Assembly (NCBI GenBank): GCA_035468985.1
Contig: DATISF010000007.1
Location: forward strand, 1-64,000
Length of the DNA stretch: 64,000 bases
Reading direction: 5' to 3'
Origin: DASVHS01 sp035468985
GTDB lineage: Bacteria > Acidobacteriota > Thermoanaerobaculia > Gp7-AA8
Shown: piece after piece, positions 39,306-48,380 of the stretch
Layout of the letters: every line of letters begins with the position of its first letter
Numbering within the stretch: the first letter of the stretch is position 1
Translations under genes and position numbers: made by a program
Notes under the pieces: model-generated
Seen by the model: the letters and a program-made list of their open reading frames with translations, nothing else
Told to the model about the DNA's origin: nothing
Database searches by the model: none

Positions 39306-39416
39306 ATGTCACCTCAGGCTGAGCGCAGCGAAGCATCTCGCCGGCAAGGAACTTCATTCGAAGATCCTTCGTCGTCCCATTCGCTGCGCTCAGGGCAGGC
39401 TTCGCGACTGAGGATG
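39306..39416. repeat. Family A-related element at the start of the histidine kinase gene
   Basis: Diverged copy: CTCAGGCTGAGCGCAGCGAAGC at left and GCGACTGAGGATGAC at right, with inner GAAGATCCTTC. The terminal ATG of GGATGAC is in frame with the kinase. Confidence 0.7.
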
Positions 39417-41339
39417 ACGAGCGATCATGGAGATCCGATCGCGGTCTCGTCGCTGCTCCTGTTGTCCGCCGCCGTGGTCGCGGCGTTCTTCGGCGCTTAC
39501 CAACTCCTCGAGACCTACGTGCTGCGTCACCGGTTCGACGAGCCGACGCTCCAGATGCTGCACACGATTCGAGGCATCACGGGATCGGTGCTCGTGGCCG
39601 CGTTCGTGGCCTACTACATGGTCCGGCACCCGACCGCCGGCTTCAACGAGCGCGATCCGGCATCGGTCATCGACCGGCAGAAGCGGCAGATCGAGCACGT
39701 GCGCTGGTTCGTGCAGATGCGCTGGGTGGCCGCGGCGTTCGCGCTGGCCCTGATCGTCATCGCCGTTCCGCTGACGTCGATCCTGGCCGTCGATCACCTG
39801 CCGCAGCTGCTGGTCTGGCTCGTGATTCTGATCGGCGCGAACATCTTCTTCGCCTCCCAGATCGACAGCGGCGTTGCCGTCGACACGCAGATCATCACGC
39901 AGGTCGTGGTCGATCTCATCATCCTGACCGGTCTGCTGAACGCGTCGGGAGGCATCGAGAACCCGCTGTCGATCGCCTATCTCTTCCACGTCATCATCGC
40001 CGGCATCCTCCTCCCTCGAAAGAAGGCCATCGGCGTGGCGCTGGCGGCGAGCGGGTTTTTCTGCGTGCTGGCGATGGGAGAGCTGTTCGAGCTCCTTCCG
40101 CACTCGACGATGATGCTGTTCCCTCACGGTCCGAACGGACATCCGCACGCGGCCCACAACGTCCTGTTCGTCACGGGCCACACCGTGTCATTCGTCGGCG
40201 TGATGCTGCTGACCGCGTACTTCACGACGCTGGTCAGCGACCGCCTGCACCGCAGCGAGAACGAACTGGAGGATGCCGCGCGCACCGCGGTTCTCGATCG
40301 CAGACGTCTCGAAGGCGTCATCGACGCGGCCGGGCTCGGCATCATCGTCGTCGGCCGCGATCTCACCGTCGAATGGTTCAACCAGCGCGTGGCGCACTGG
40401 CTCGGCTGGAGCGGGGAGAGTGCAGGGAAGCTTCCGCACCTGCACGAGGGCTCCAGCGCCTGCCTGGCATGCCTCACGACCGCAACCATGGCCGACGGCC
40501 AGAAGCGGGAAGGGGAGGCGCGCATCCGTTTCAACGGCAACGGAACGCGATTCTTTCGCTACGTGGCCTCGCCGGTCCGCGATTCGGACGGGCAGATCGT
40601 GCAGGTCGCCGATGTCGTCGAGGACGTCACGGAGCGGAAGGCTCTCGAGACCGAGGCGTTGCACGCCAGCCGGCTGTCGGTGCTGGGGCAGCTCGCGGCG
40701 GGCGTGGCGCACGAGATCGGCAATCCTCTCTCCTCGCTGCACGCACGCCTGCAGCTGATGAAGCGGCGCAACGATCCCGAATTCGCGCACGACAGTCTCG
40801 ACATCCTGCAGACGCAGATCGACCGCATCGGACACATCGTCCGCGGCGTTTCGAACCTGGCCCGCAAGTCGGGAGAGAGCTGGACAGCCATCGACGTGAA
40901 CGCCGTCGTCGAAGAAGCCCTCGGCCTCGTGAAATTCGACAAGCGTGCGGCGAACGTCGAGTTCGAGCGCGATCTGCGCGCGCCCCTGCCGAAGGTGCAT
41001 GGGATCCGCGAGCAGGTGCTGCAGGTGTTCATCAACTTTCTGCTCAACGCCGTCGAATCGATGCCGGAGGGAGGAAGGGCGCGCGTGGCGAGCTTCGCGC
41101 GCGACCACTCGGTCTGCGTGTCGGTATCCGACAGCGGAACGGGAATCGACGAGTCGATCCGCGCCAGGCTCTTCGAGCCGTTCTTCACCACCAAGCCCGA
41201 CGGAACGGGCCTCGGCCTCTCGATCTGCTACAGCCTCGTGCACGCGCACGGGGGGTCGATCGAAGTGTGCAGTGAGAAGGACAAGGGATCGTGCTTCACC
41301 GTTGTCCTGCCGGCTCCCGCGGAGATCGTCCCGGCATGA
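39414..41339 (+). CDS. Membrane PAS-domain sensor histidine kinase, NtrB-like
   Basis: 641 aa from the ATG at 39414. About six to seven N-terminal helices (residues about 8-255), a PAS domain (about 300-400; contains CLAC), then HisKA with GVAHEIGNPLSSL and HATPase_c with NFLLNAVESMPEGG, DSGTGID and GTGLGLSI. The frame is open to 39267, but the upstream 49 codons translate a family A repeat; the native start may have been lost or may be this ATG, which lies in the repeat end. Its stop overlaps the start of the NtrC-type regulator, its obvious partner. Confidence 0.9.
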   Translation: MTSDHGDPIAVSSLLLLSAAVVAAFFGAYQLLETYVLRHRFDEPTLQMLHTIRGITGSVLVAAFVAYYMVRHPTAGFNERDPASVIDRQKRQIEHVRWFVQMRWVAAAFALALIVIAVPLTSILAVDHLPQLLVWLVILIGANIFFASQIDSGVAVDTQIITQVVVDLIILTGLLNASGGIENPLSIAYLFHVIIAGILLPRKKAIGVALAASGFFCVLAMGELFELLPHSTMMLFPHGPNGHPHAAHNVLFVTGHTVSFVGVMLLTAYFTTLVSDRLHRSENELEDAARTAVLDRRRLEGVIDAAGLGIIVVGRDLTVEWFNQRVAHWLGWSGESAGKLPHLHEGSSACLACLTTATMADGQKREGEARIRFNGNGTRFFRYVASPVRDSDGQIVQVADVVEDVTERKALETEALHASRLSVLGQLAAGVAHEIGNPLSSLHARLQLMKRRNDPEFAHDSLDILQTQIDRIGHIVRGVSNLARKSGESWTAIDVNAVVEEALGLVKFDKRAANVEFERDLRAPLPKVHGIREQVLQVFINFLLNAVESMPEGGRARVASFARDHSVCVSVSDSGTGIDESIRARLFEPFFTTKPDGTGLGLSICYSLVHAHGGSIEVCSEKDKGSCFTVVLPAPAEIVPA

Positions 41340-42679
41340 CCGCGCGAATTCTTCTCATCGATGACGAAAACGTCTTCCGCGAAGACGTCGCCGCGCTGCT
41401 GCGGCACGAGGGTTACACGTGCGAGACGGCGTCGAACGGCGCCGAGGGTCTGCGCTGCGCGGAGGCCGAAGCGCCCGACGTGATTCTCTGCGACCTGGTG
41501 ATGCCGGGCGTCAGCGGGACCGAGCTCGTCGCGCGCCTCGTGGCGCTCTGTCCCGACACGGCGATTCTGGTGATCACCGCGCACGCCACGGTCGAGACGA
41601 CCGTCGGTGCGTTCCGCGCCGGCGCGGTCGACTATCTGCTCAAGCCGATCGTGGCCGAAGATCTCTTCCAGAAGGTCAGCCGCGCCGTCGAAGAGCGGCA
41701 GTTGCAGCGCGAGCTGCGGTATCTGCGGCGCGAGATTTCGCGAAGCAGGCCAGGGACGACGATCGTCGGCAACAGCCGCGGCATCGAAGCGGTGCGCGAG
41801 ATGATCGAGCGCGTCGCCGACTCGACGAGCAGCGTGCTGATCACCGGCGAGAGTGGAACCGGAAAAGAGCTCGTGGCGCGCGCGATTCACGAGCGCTCGC
41901 CGCGCGGCAAGGGACCGTTCATCGCCGTGAACTGCGCCGCGCTGCCCCACGATCTGGCGGAGAGCGAACTGTTCGGCCATGTGCGCGGCGCGTTCACGGG
42001 TGCTCTGCGCGACAAGCCGGGTTACTTCGAGCTGGCCGGCGGCGGCACGCTGTTCCTCGACGAGATCTGCGAGCTCTCTCCGGAGCTGCAGGCGAAGCTG
42101 CTGCGAGCGATCGATCAGCAGGAGATTTTCCGCGTGGGCGGCACGAGGCAGATCCGCACGGATGTGCGCATCGTCGCCGCCACGAATCGCAACGTGAAGA
42201 CGGAGATCGAAGAGAAGCGCTTCCGCGAGGACCTCTACTTCCGGATCTCGGTGATCGAGATCGCGCTCCCGCCGTTGCGCGAGCGCCGCGACGACATCCC
42301 CATCATCGTCGAGCATCTGCTGCACCGGTTGTCGGCGGAGCTCAAGCGTCACGTCAGCGGCCTCTCGAACCCGGCGCTCCGCGCGCTGATGAGCGCGCCC
42401 TGGCGCGGCAACGTGCGCGAGCTGGAGAACGTGCTCGAGCGCGCCATCCTCCTGAGCGACAATGGCTCGATCGACGTCGGCAATCTGCCGGCCGAGCTGG
42501 CCGGCTCCGTTCCGCTGAACGGCTCCGCGGACGATCTCCGGCTGGCCGTCCGCGCCTACGAGCGCGAGCATATCCGCCAGGTTCTCTCGAGCAGCGGCGG
42601 CAATCGCGAGGAGGCCTCCCGCCGCCTCGGCATCGACGCCTCGACGCTGTACCGAAGGATGAAGGAATTGAATTTGTAG
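41336..42679 (+). CDS. NtrC-family sigma-54-dependent response regulator
   Basis: 447 aa. Receiver domain with DDEN, phospho-acceptor Asp in LCDLVMPG and Lys in YLLKPI; AAA+ domain with Walker A GESGTGKE, the sigma-54 contact loop GAFTGA, and Walker B GGTLFLDEI; C-terminal Fis-type helix-turn-helix (NREEASRRLGIDASTLYRRM). Four-base overlap with the kinase gene. The dyads between this pair and the Rieske operon are candidate binding sites, although I could not find a properly spaced -24/-12 promoter there. Confidence 0.95.
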   Translation: MTARILLIDDENVFREDVAALLRHEGYTCETASNGAEGLRCAEAEAPDVILCDLVMPGVSGTELVARLVALCPDTAILVITAHATVETTVGAFRAGAVDYLLKPIVAEDLFQKVSRAVEERQLQRELRYLRREISRSRPGTTIVGNSRGIEAVREMIERVADSTSSVLITGESGTGKELVARAIHERSPRGKGPFIAVNCAALPHDLAESELFGHVRGAFTGALRDKPGYFELAGGGTLFLDEICELSPELQAKLLRAIDQQEIFRVGGTRQIRTDVRIVAATNRNVKTEIEEKRFREDLYFRISVIEIALPPLRERRDDIPIIVEHLLHRLSAELKRHVSGLSNPALRALMSAPWRGNVRELENVLERAILLSDNGSIDVGNLPAELAGSVPLNGSADDLRLAVRAYEREHIRQVLSSSGGNREEASRRLGIDASTLYRRMKELNL

Positions 42680-43224
42680 GGGTGGTGCTCACCCGCTATC
42701 CGTTCACTATCGAATGGCCGGCCCCGGGCGGGGGCGCTCCCGTTCGTTCCTCGGGCGTGAGCGCGCCGCCGGCGCGGGGGATGGGTGGCGGAAGCGCCGG
42801 CGAGGACGTGCGGCGCCGAAGGTGGAACGTGCGGCCGGACTAACTCTTCATCGCAGCCGATGTCCGTGCAAACTATCGGGTGGGCAGCCGCGGAGACGAC
42901 GGCGCGAGATGGCGGAGGCCAGAAGCTGAATAAGGCGCCTTATCAGCCTCTGGCCGCAGCGCATCTCGCACCGTCGCGCAGCGGCGTGGGGGAGCGAGCG
43001 ATCACGACGAACCGAAGCGTGGCGCGCCGCTTGCCGCCTGCACGGTCGCTCACCTTTCCGCACGCGCCTGCAAGCGGCGCGACACGCGTCCCACTCGCGT
43101 CAACCGCATCACGTCGCGCGGCTGTCGGGCGGAGCGGTCGCGCGATGCTCCTTCTCGAGCACATTGACGGTCTCATCGCGAAGTATGGATCGCGAGGATG
43201 ACTGCGAAAGCATCGATCGGCCGT
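42680..43224. other. Gene-free region with two large inverted repeats
   Basis: No convincing coding frame. It starts with GC-rich sequence up to about 42840. Then come a 78-bp near-palindrome (42898-42975) and a hairpin with perfect 12-bp arms CGCGCCGCTTGC/GCAAGCGGCGCG (43023-43034 and 43070-43081). Frames of 70-140 codons here have no family-like sequence. Confidence 0.6.
42898..42975. repeat. 78-bp near-perfect inverted repeat
   Basis: Centred at 42936/42937 in TAAGGC|GCCTTA. Arms GGCCAGAAGCTGAATAAGGC and GCCTTATCAGCCTCTGGCC pair with one bulge and one mismatch; after a small internal loop GCGAGATG/CATCTCGC and GACGG/CCGTC extend it. No T-run follows on either strand. Could be a fold-back element or structured RNA. 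Confidence 0.75.
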
Positions 43225-43587
43225 TCAACGTGCCGACTTGAATAGTCCCCGAACACTCGACTCGCGCCAGACATAGAGCCACCAGATCGCAGGCAGGACG
43301 ATGCCGTTCGTAAACAGGATTCCGAGCGGCACGCCTATCTTCTCCGCGATGTGAAGATCGGATCTCCTCACGAGCAGAACTGTGTACACCAGTAGAAGCA
43401 CAAGAAGCAGGATTGACGTGGACACAGCGAACGGCACAAGAGCGTCAAAGCGCATCGCGAAGATGCTCCGCTGGCCGCTCGCATGAGCCCTGAAAAATGA
43501 CGGGAGCAGCCAGCCGAAGAATGCGACGAAGAACACCACAGGCACTAAGGAAAATATCCCGAGTACAACTTTGGACATCGCCTTCAC
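43225..43587 (-). CDS. Small three-helix membrane protein, possible immunity protein 2
   Basis: 120 aa. Three hydrophobic segments (VVLGIFSLVPVVFFVAFFGW, VPFAVSTSILLLVLLLVYTVLL, IGVPLGILFTNGIVLPAIWW) and the C-terminal YVWR motif. The GTG at 43587 is chosen because GGAGG lies five bases upstream; an ATG at 43578 is an alternative. It resembles the preceding small gene in size, helix layout, an FDALVPFAV / FAFIPVAV segment and the W-x-YVWR end, so the two are probably tandem duplicates. Follows that gene by 20 bases, in the wake of the RHS gene. Immunity function is inference from position. Confidence 0.65.
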   Translation of the reverse strand: MKAMSKVVLGIFSLVPVVFFVAFFGWLLPSFFRAHASGQRSIFAMRFDALVPFAVSTSILLLVLLLVYTVLLVRRSDLHIAEKIGVPLGILFTNGIVLPAIWWLYVWRESSVRGLFKSAR

Positions 43588-43607
43588 TCGAACCTCCGTC
43601 GTCCATT

Positions 43608-43925
43608 TCACGCACGCCAGACGTAGCGATACCAAAACGCGATGGTGCCTATCGGATACGCAAGCAAGACGGCCATGCTCCAGCTCGCTCTTTGCGACGG
43701 CGTAAGCGGTGCGCGTACATTGACGAAGTACAGGAGGTACGACACCGATCCGGCACCGGCCAACACCGCTACAGGAATGAACGCGAACAGCCGATCGCCG
43801 AATGACGACGACGTTGGCGCCACTCCGAACACCACGATCATCGTGATCGCGGCCACGACCGCCACGGGCGCGATGACGCCGGCCAACAGAACTGCGGACC
43901 CGATTCCCTCACTCAGCCGTCTCAT
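43608..43925 (-). CDS. Small three-helix membrane protein, possible immunity protein 1
   Basis: 105 aa with three hydrophobic segments (GSAVLLAGVIAPVAVVAAITM, LFAFIPVAVLAGAGSVSYLLY, SMAVLLAYPIGTIAFWY) and the C-terminal YRYVWRA. The ATG at 43925 overlaps the RHS stop codon (ATGA), implying translational coupling, so synthesis is tied to the RHS tip. An ATG six bases upstream is also possible. Paralogue of the next gene downstream. Base composition here is visibly lower in GC than the flanks. Confidence 0.65.
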   Translation of the reverse strand: MRRLSEGIGSAVLLAGVIAPVAVVAAITMIVVFGVAPTSSSFGDRLFAFIPVAVLAGAGSVSYLLYFVNVRAPLTPSQRASWSMAVLLAYPIGTIAFWYRYVWRA

Positions 43926-46900
43926 TGGCATACCAGCTTCTTGGTGATGCTGCACAACGAGCCGACGACCGTCTGGTAACCAAGGTTCTTGCTTGCTTGA
44001 ATTCCGCCGCCAACGCACCCGTTGTTGATGACAGGCCCGAACTGACCGGGGATCAAGCTGAGATTGAGGGTCCCGACGTTCGCGAGGTCAGAACCGCACT
44101 TACAACCCGACACAGCACCCCACGTGACGCTTCCGCCCGCATATGCCTGAAGGCCGACGGTGGTGCATTTGTAGGCGAAGGTACACACTTTCTTCGCGCT
44201 CAAGCAGACGTACGTGACTGCTCCGGTGCTCTTCCCAAAAAGAACGGCAAAGCCCGCATTGGCGTCGATGTAGGCCCACTTCCCTCCGGGACAATCCTCA
44301 CCGCACGATCCCTCGCACGATGCCAGACCTAACGGGTCGATTCGCGTTAGCGGATTGTCCTCAACGTACGAGTATGGGGAACGCACCGCGCGGCCTCTCT
44401 CACCGGTCGATGTAAAAGCATCGGTTGCGAGCGGATCCGCCTGTGTGTACCGCCCCCACCCCGCCCGGTACCAGCGAAAGATGTTGTACTGCAGTTCCGG
44501 TGCATTTTCCGAGTACTCTTGCCCGGGCAACCCGAGCGGCTGATAACGATCACCGCTAGCGCGAACGAGGTAACGGTTTCCATATGGCTCTCGATCCGCT
44601 CGCCACACGATGGACCCCGTGGTACTTGTCTGCAGCAGCGGCGCGCCGAGATGATCGTTGAGGTCGTAGGCGATGTCGCCGGTGATCGTATTGATCTGTG
44701 CCAAAGGCTCGCCGCCGAACCAGACGTAGTCGTACGCGAAGGGCGGCGTGGCGGTATCCGTCAGCGCTGTCTCGCTGAGAAGTTGTAACTCAGGGGAGTA
44801 GAACGAGTAGCTCCGCGTCGGTCCCGTGGCTGTGGTGAGCTTGGTCGTCACGGAGAATCCCAGGGTGTCCTCGCCGCGGCGCAGGCGGTTGAGGAACGTC
44901 CGCCATCGCGATTGGGGAGTCATCGAAGCGATCATCGGTCCGGGCGGCTTCATCGCTCCGCTGCCCGCTGGCGCTTTGCCGATGCGGTCCCACCACACCT
45001 GGCCATTGTTGAGCGTGAACGCCATTCCAGTAACGGTCAATCCCTCGAGTCCGACCTGTGAGGCCGGCACTTCGAGCCGGACCCACTGTCCCGTCGCCGG
45101 AAGGTCACCGATCCGGCGGCGGCTGTTGGTCCCGTCGGTCCCGAAGCCGAGCGCGTTGGCGCCCCAGTATGCGCGGTGCTCCCAACTGCTTGCTGCGTTC
45201 CACTGCAGCATGATTTCATTGGGAGGATCGCACGGATTGATGAGGACGTAGGCGACCAGCTTCTCGCCCGTCGCCACCGCCAGTCCCTGGGTCGCGCCCG
45301 TGAACTGATGCTGGTGGGAACCGGTCGTCACCGGTTCCGTGTGCGACTGCGCTCCGCTGGCCTTCTGTGTCGTATCCCAGTTCCACGTTCCCGTGGGGGT
45401 CGCCCCCGCCGGCACGGCGTCATCGAACCACACCACGTCGGTCGACGGGAAGCTTGCCGGCGGCGCAGCCACCGCAACATTGCAGGCGGTTTTGCCGGGA
45501 CGGTCGAACCACGCTTTCCCCCCGTAGACATCGAAGGCCATTCCAGTGATGGTCCGCCCGCCGAGACTCACTGAACCCGCCGGAACGTCGAGCCTCACCC
45601 ACTGCGCGGAAGCAGGCAATGGGCCCATGGAGTGGCAGGAGGGAGAGTCGGCGCCGCAACCGATCAGGTTCTCACCCCAGTACGCTCGGTGCCCCCAGCC
45701 GCCGTCGTTCCACTGCAGCATGATCTCGCGGGGGAGATTGCACGGATCGAGCAGCACCCACGTCGTGAGCAGATCGCCGGCTGTCGCGGCGACCAGGCTG
45801 CTCGTCGCTCCGGTGAAGTACCACTCCTGATTCGCGGTGCTCACATTGCTCGTGATCGACTTTGTCCCACTCGCCGCTTGCACCGAGTCCCAGATCCACG
45901 TCCCTGTCAGCACGGCTCCCGGCGGCGTCGCATCGTCGAACCACACAACATCGGTCGGCGGGAAGCTCGCCGGCGGCGTCCCCGCCGGAACATTGCAGGC
46001 GACCTTTCCCGGCCGGTCGAACCATGCTCTGCCGCCGTAGACGTCGAAGGCCATCCCATTGATCGTCCGGTTCCCGATGCTCACTGCACCCGCGGAGACA
46101 TCGAGCCGCGCCCACTGTCCAACAGGCGGCAGTGCGCCCATGTTGTGACAGGCGGCCGATTCCCCTCCGCAATTGATCAGATTGGCGCCCCAGTACGCGC
46201 GATGAGTCCAGCTCCCGTCGTTCCATTGCACCATGATCTCGCGCGGCGGGCTGCACGGATCGAGAAGAACCCAGGTGGTCAACAGGTCCGAGGACGAACC
46301 GGTCGTCATCGTCGCCGTTGCGCCGGTGAAGTACCACTCCTGGTTGACGGTGCTCACGTTGCTCGTGATGGATTTCGTGCCGCTCGCTTTCTGGTTCGTG
46401 TCCCAGATCCACGTGCCGGTGAGCACGGCGCCGGCCGGAGTGGCGTCGTCGTACCAGACAACCTCCGATCCAAGCGCTGCTGCGTCCGCCGCCCATGTCG
46501 AGCAGCTGGCAACGGTGATCGATGCCGTTTGCGTCGTGCCGTAGATGGCCGTAATGGCGACCGGCGTCGCCGAGCCGACGGTCATCGTGGTCACGGTGAA
46601 CGTGGCCGCCGTTCCGCCCGCTGGAACGGTCACGGTTGCGGGCACCGAGGCGGCGCTCGTGTTCGAGCTGCTCAGCGTGACGATTGCGCCACCCGCGTTT
46701 GCCGGCGCACTCAGGGTCACCGTTGCCGTGGCGTTCATCACGCCTCCGACGAGGTTTGCTGGTTGAGCGGTTACGCCGCTCAGTGTCACCGAGGGAACAG
46801 TCACCGTCAGAGGCGCGGTCCTGGTGTCACGGTAGGAAGCAGTCAACGTCACGGTCGCGTCAGAACCTACGGTGACGGTGGAAATCGCAAACGACGCGGT

Positions 46901-47497
46901 CGTGCTCCCCGCGGGAACGGTGACGGAAGCGGGGACAGACGCGACGCTCGCATTGGAGCTCGACAGGATGACAGTGATGTCGGTGGCCGTTGTGGCATCG
47001 ATGGTGACAGTCCCAGTGCTCTGGTTGCCGCCGACCACCGATGCGGGCGACACCGAGAAGCTCGACAAGTGGACGAGGCGCTGCACGGTGACGTTTGCGG
47101 TTGCCGTGCTGCCCTGATGGAAGGCACGCACGGATGTCGTCATGGAAACGACCGAGATGGGGAAGGTCGTGGCCGTGAAGGTTGCGCTGCTGGCACCGGC
47201 GGGAACGAAGACGCTGCCGGGCACGGTGATGAGCTGCTGGTCATCGCTGGTCAGCGCGACCGTCGCGCCCCCTGCGGGAGCCGCTGCACTGAGCGTCACG
47301 GTTCCCGTCGCGGTGTCACCGCCGCTGACGACCGGCGGGGTGAGAACGACCGACGTCACCGACACGCCGGTTCCCTGCATGGTTGTGATCGCGCGTACGC
47401 CGCGCGCGTCGTAGAGGTAGCCCACGCCCGGTGCGGTGACGAGCTCGTTCCGGCTCGAATAGCCGTATGACTGCGCACCGACGAAAACGCCTGCCAT
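43922..47497 (-). CDS. RHS-type protein with Ig-like and lectin-like repeats and cysteine-rich tip, 5' truncated
   Basis: 1191 aa. Residues 1-40 hold the end of a YD/RHS segment (YGYSSRNELV, YLYDARGVR). Residues about 45-330 are three Ig/Big-type repeats (e.g. SVPATVTVPAGGTAATFTV). Residues about 340-815 are three copies of a ~155-aa module (WYDDATPAGAVLTGTWIWD, QWARLDVSAG, AFDVYGGRAWFDRPGK). The RHS core (about 880-1058) has DHLGAPLLQT and GRYTQADPL and closes with YSYVEDNPLTRIDPLGL. The final 133 residues are a glycine-rich tip with 11 cysteines, unlike toxin domains I recognise. No signal peptide: the first codons, including ATG, lie in a family A element, so the gene is N-terminally truncated. 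Confidence 0.85.
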   Translation of the reverse strand: MAGVFVGAQSYGYSSRNELVTAPGVGYLYDARGVRAITTMQGTGVSVTSVVLTPPVVSGGDTATGTVTLSAAAPAGGATVALTSDDQQLITVPGSVFVPAGASSATFTATTFPISVVSMTTSVRAFHQGSTATANVTVQRLVHLSSFSVSPASVVGGNQSTGTVTIDATTATDITVILSSSNASVASVPASVTVPAGSTTASFAISTVTVGSDATVTLTASYRDTRTAPLTVTVPSVTLSGVTAQPANLVGGVMNATATVTLSAPANAGGAIVTLSSSNTSAASVPATVTVPAGGTAATFTVTTMTVGSATPVAITAIYGTTQTASITVASCSTWAADAAALGSEVVWYDDATPAGAVLTGTWIWDTNQKASGTKSITSNVSTVNQEWYFTGATATMTTGSSSDLLTTWVLLDPCSPPREIMVQWNDGSWTHRAYWGANLINCGGESAACHNMGALPPVGQWARLDVSAGAVSIGNRTINGMAFDVYGGRAWFDRPGKVACNVPAGTPPASFPPTDVVWFDDATPPGAVLTGTWIWDSVQAASGTKSITSNVSTANQEWYFTGATSSLVAATAGDLLTTWVLLDPCNLPREIMLQWNDGGWGHRAYWGENLIGCGADSPSCHSMGPLPASAQWVRLDVPAGSVSLGGRTITGMAFDVYGGKAWFDRPGKTACNVAVAAPPASFPSTDVVWFDDAVPAGATPTGTWNWDTTQKASGAQSHTEPVTTGSHQHQFTGATQGLAVATGEKLVAYVLINPCDPPNEIMLQWNAASSWEHRAYWGANALGFGTDGTNSRRRIGDLPATGQWVRLEVPASQVGLEGLTVTGMAFTLNNGQVWWDRIGKAPAGSGAMKPPGPMIASMTPQSRWRTFLNRLRRGEDTLGFSVTTKLTTATGPTRSYSFYSPELQLLSETALTDTATPPFAYDYVWFGGEPLAQINTITGDIAYDLNDHLGAPLLQTSTTGSIVWRADREPYGNRYLVRASGDRYQPLGLPGQEYSENAPELQYNIFRWYRAGWGRYTQADPLATDAFTSTGERGRAVRSPYSYVEDNPLTRIDPLGLASCEGSCGEDCPGGKWAYIDANAGFAVLFGKSTGAVTYVCLSAKKVCTFAYKCTTVGLQAYAGGSVTWGAVSGCKCGSDLANVGTLNLSLIPGQFGPVINNGCVGGGIQASKNLGYQTVVGSLCSITKKLVCQ

Positions 47498-47562
47498 TTT
47501 GAGATCCTTCGCCGTCTTCGCGGCTCAGGATGACGTGAACAACGACTTGTTCAGAGCTTCCC
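47482..47562. mobile_element. Family A element, right half, fused to the RHS gene start
   Basis: Begins CGAAAACGCCTGCCATTTTG, matching the middle of full copies, and runs through GAGATCCTTCGCC and CTCAGGATGACGTGAACAAC to TTGTTCAGAGCTTCCC. The left half is missing and RHS coding sequence starts there. The RHS ATG (47495-47497) is inside the element. Confidence 0.82.
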
Positions 47563-47736
47563 TAGCGGTTTCGTGCTCTTGCGAGGTTCCGCCGTTTCGA
47601 CTCTCGCAGAACTGCAGGACTTCGCCGCCTCGCGATTCTGACCGTTCGCGGCTAATCGCTGCTCTCCATTCGACATAACGAGATTGCGACTCTCGGCGCC
47701 CCCGCGGCACCTCCATTGCCCTTGTAGCGGCGCAGC

Positions 47737-48045
47737 ATGCGACGCGACCCCAACTCGCTCGACCATCTCACGCGACGTCTGATCCAGTCCGCCGAGAAGG
47801 ACCTGCGCGAGTTTCTCCGCGTGCCGCAGCTCGAGCAGGAGCTCGTGGCCATCCTCTATCTGAGGCTCCGGCAACTCGTCGAATCGTGCGACGACGACGG
47901 GGCGGCCGACGAGCTGGCCCTCTCCATCTATCTCACCGCCTCGGCCTGGCAGGCCAGCGCCGAGCCACCCGTCGATCTCCTCACATCACTGCACCGAACG
48001 ATTGGAGCCACGTTGAAGTCGGAGCTCAAACCACTTCCGAATTGA
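47737..48045 (+). CDS. Small helical protein, hypothetical
   Basis: 102 aa, mostly charged and helical (RRLIQSAEKDLREFLRVPQL, VAILYLRLRQLVESC), no membrane segment, no signal and no family I recognise. It is on the same strand as and 11 bases before the cytochrome c gene that opens the second complex, so it may be the first gene of that operon. The 239 bases upstream hold only the family A remnant and unremarkable sequence. Confidence 0.55.
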   Translation: MRRDPNSLDHLTRRLIQSAEKDLREFLRVPQLEQELVAILYLRLRQLVESCDDDGAADELALSIYLTASAWQASAEPPVDLLTSLHRTIGATLKSELKPLPN

Positions 48046-48056
48046 AAGGAGCATTC

Positions 48057-48377
48057 ATGAAAGTCCGCTCGATCATCCTGGTTTTGTGCGTCGCCCTCGC
48101 CGCCGTCCCGGCGCTCTACGCCGCACCCAATGGGCTGGATCTGTACAAGGCGCGATGCGCGATGTGCCACGGCGCGACCGGCCAGGCCGACACGCCGATG
48201 GCGAAGAAGCTCGGCGTCAAGAACCTCTCCTCGCCGGACGTGCAGAAGCAGACGGACGCGCAACTCACGCAGACGATCACCAAGGGCAAGGGAAAGATGC
48301 CGCCGTTCGGCACGAAGCTCGACGCGGACGACGTCAAGGCGCTCGTCGGCCAGATCCGCACGTTCGCTGGAAAGTAA
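48057..48377 (+). CDS. Monohaem cytochrome c, soluble periplasmic
   Basis: 106 aa with a signal peptide (KVRSIILVLCVALAAVPALYA), one CAMCH motif near residue 33 and a KGKMPPF segment with the probable Met ligand, as in small cytochrome c6/c555-like proteins. ATG chosen for AAAGGAGC upstream. Paralogue of the cytochrome at 54537-54848. Head of the second complex operon and probably its soluble electron partner. Confidence 0.92.
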   Translation: MKVRSIILVLCVALAAVPALYAAPNGLDLYKARCAMCHGATGQADTPMAKKLGVKNLSSPDVQKQTDAQLTQTITKGKGKMPPFGTKLDADDVKALVGQIRTFAGK

Positions 48378-48380
48378 GCC

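Noticed and set aside
42785..43201. 138-codon frame in the gene desert
   Set aside because: It crosses the 78-bp palindrome and has no ribosome binding site or protein-like pattern; probably chance in GC-rich DNA.
45632..47470. 612-codon open frame on the plus strand within the RHS region
   Set aside because: Shadow frame of repeated, compositionally biased RHS coding sequence; translation is Arg/Gly/His-rich without domain motifs.
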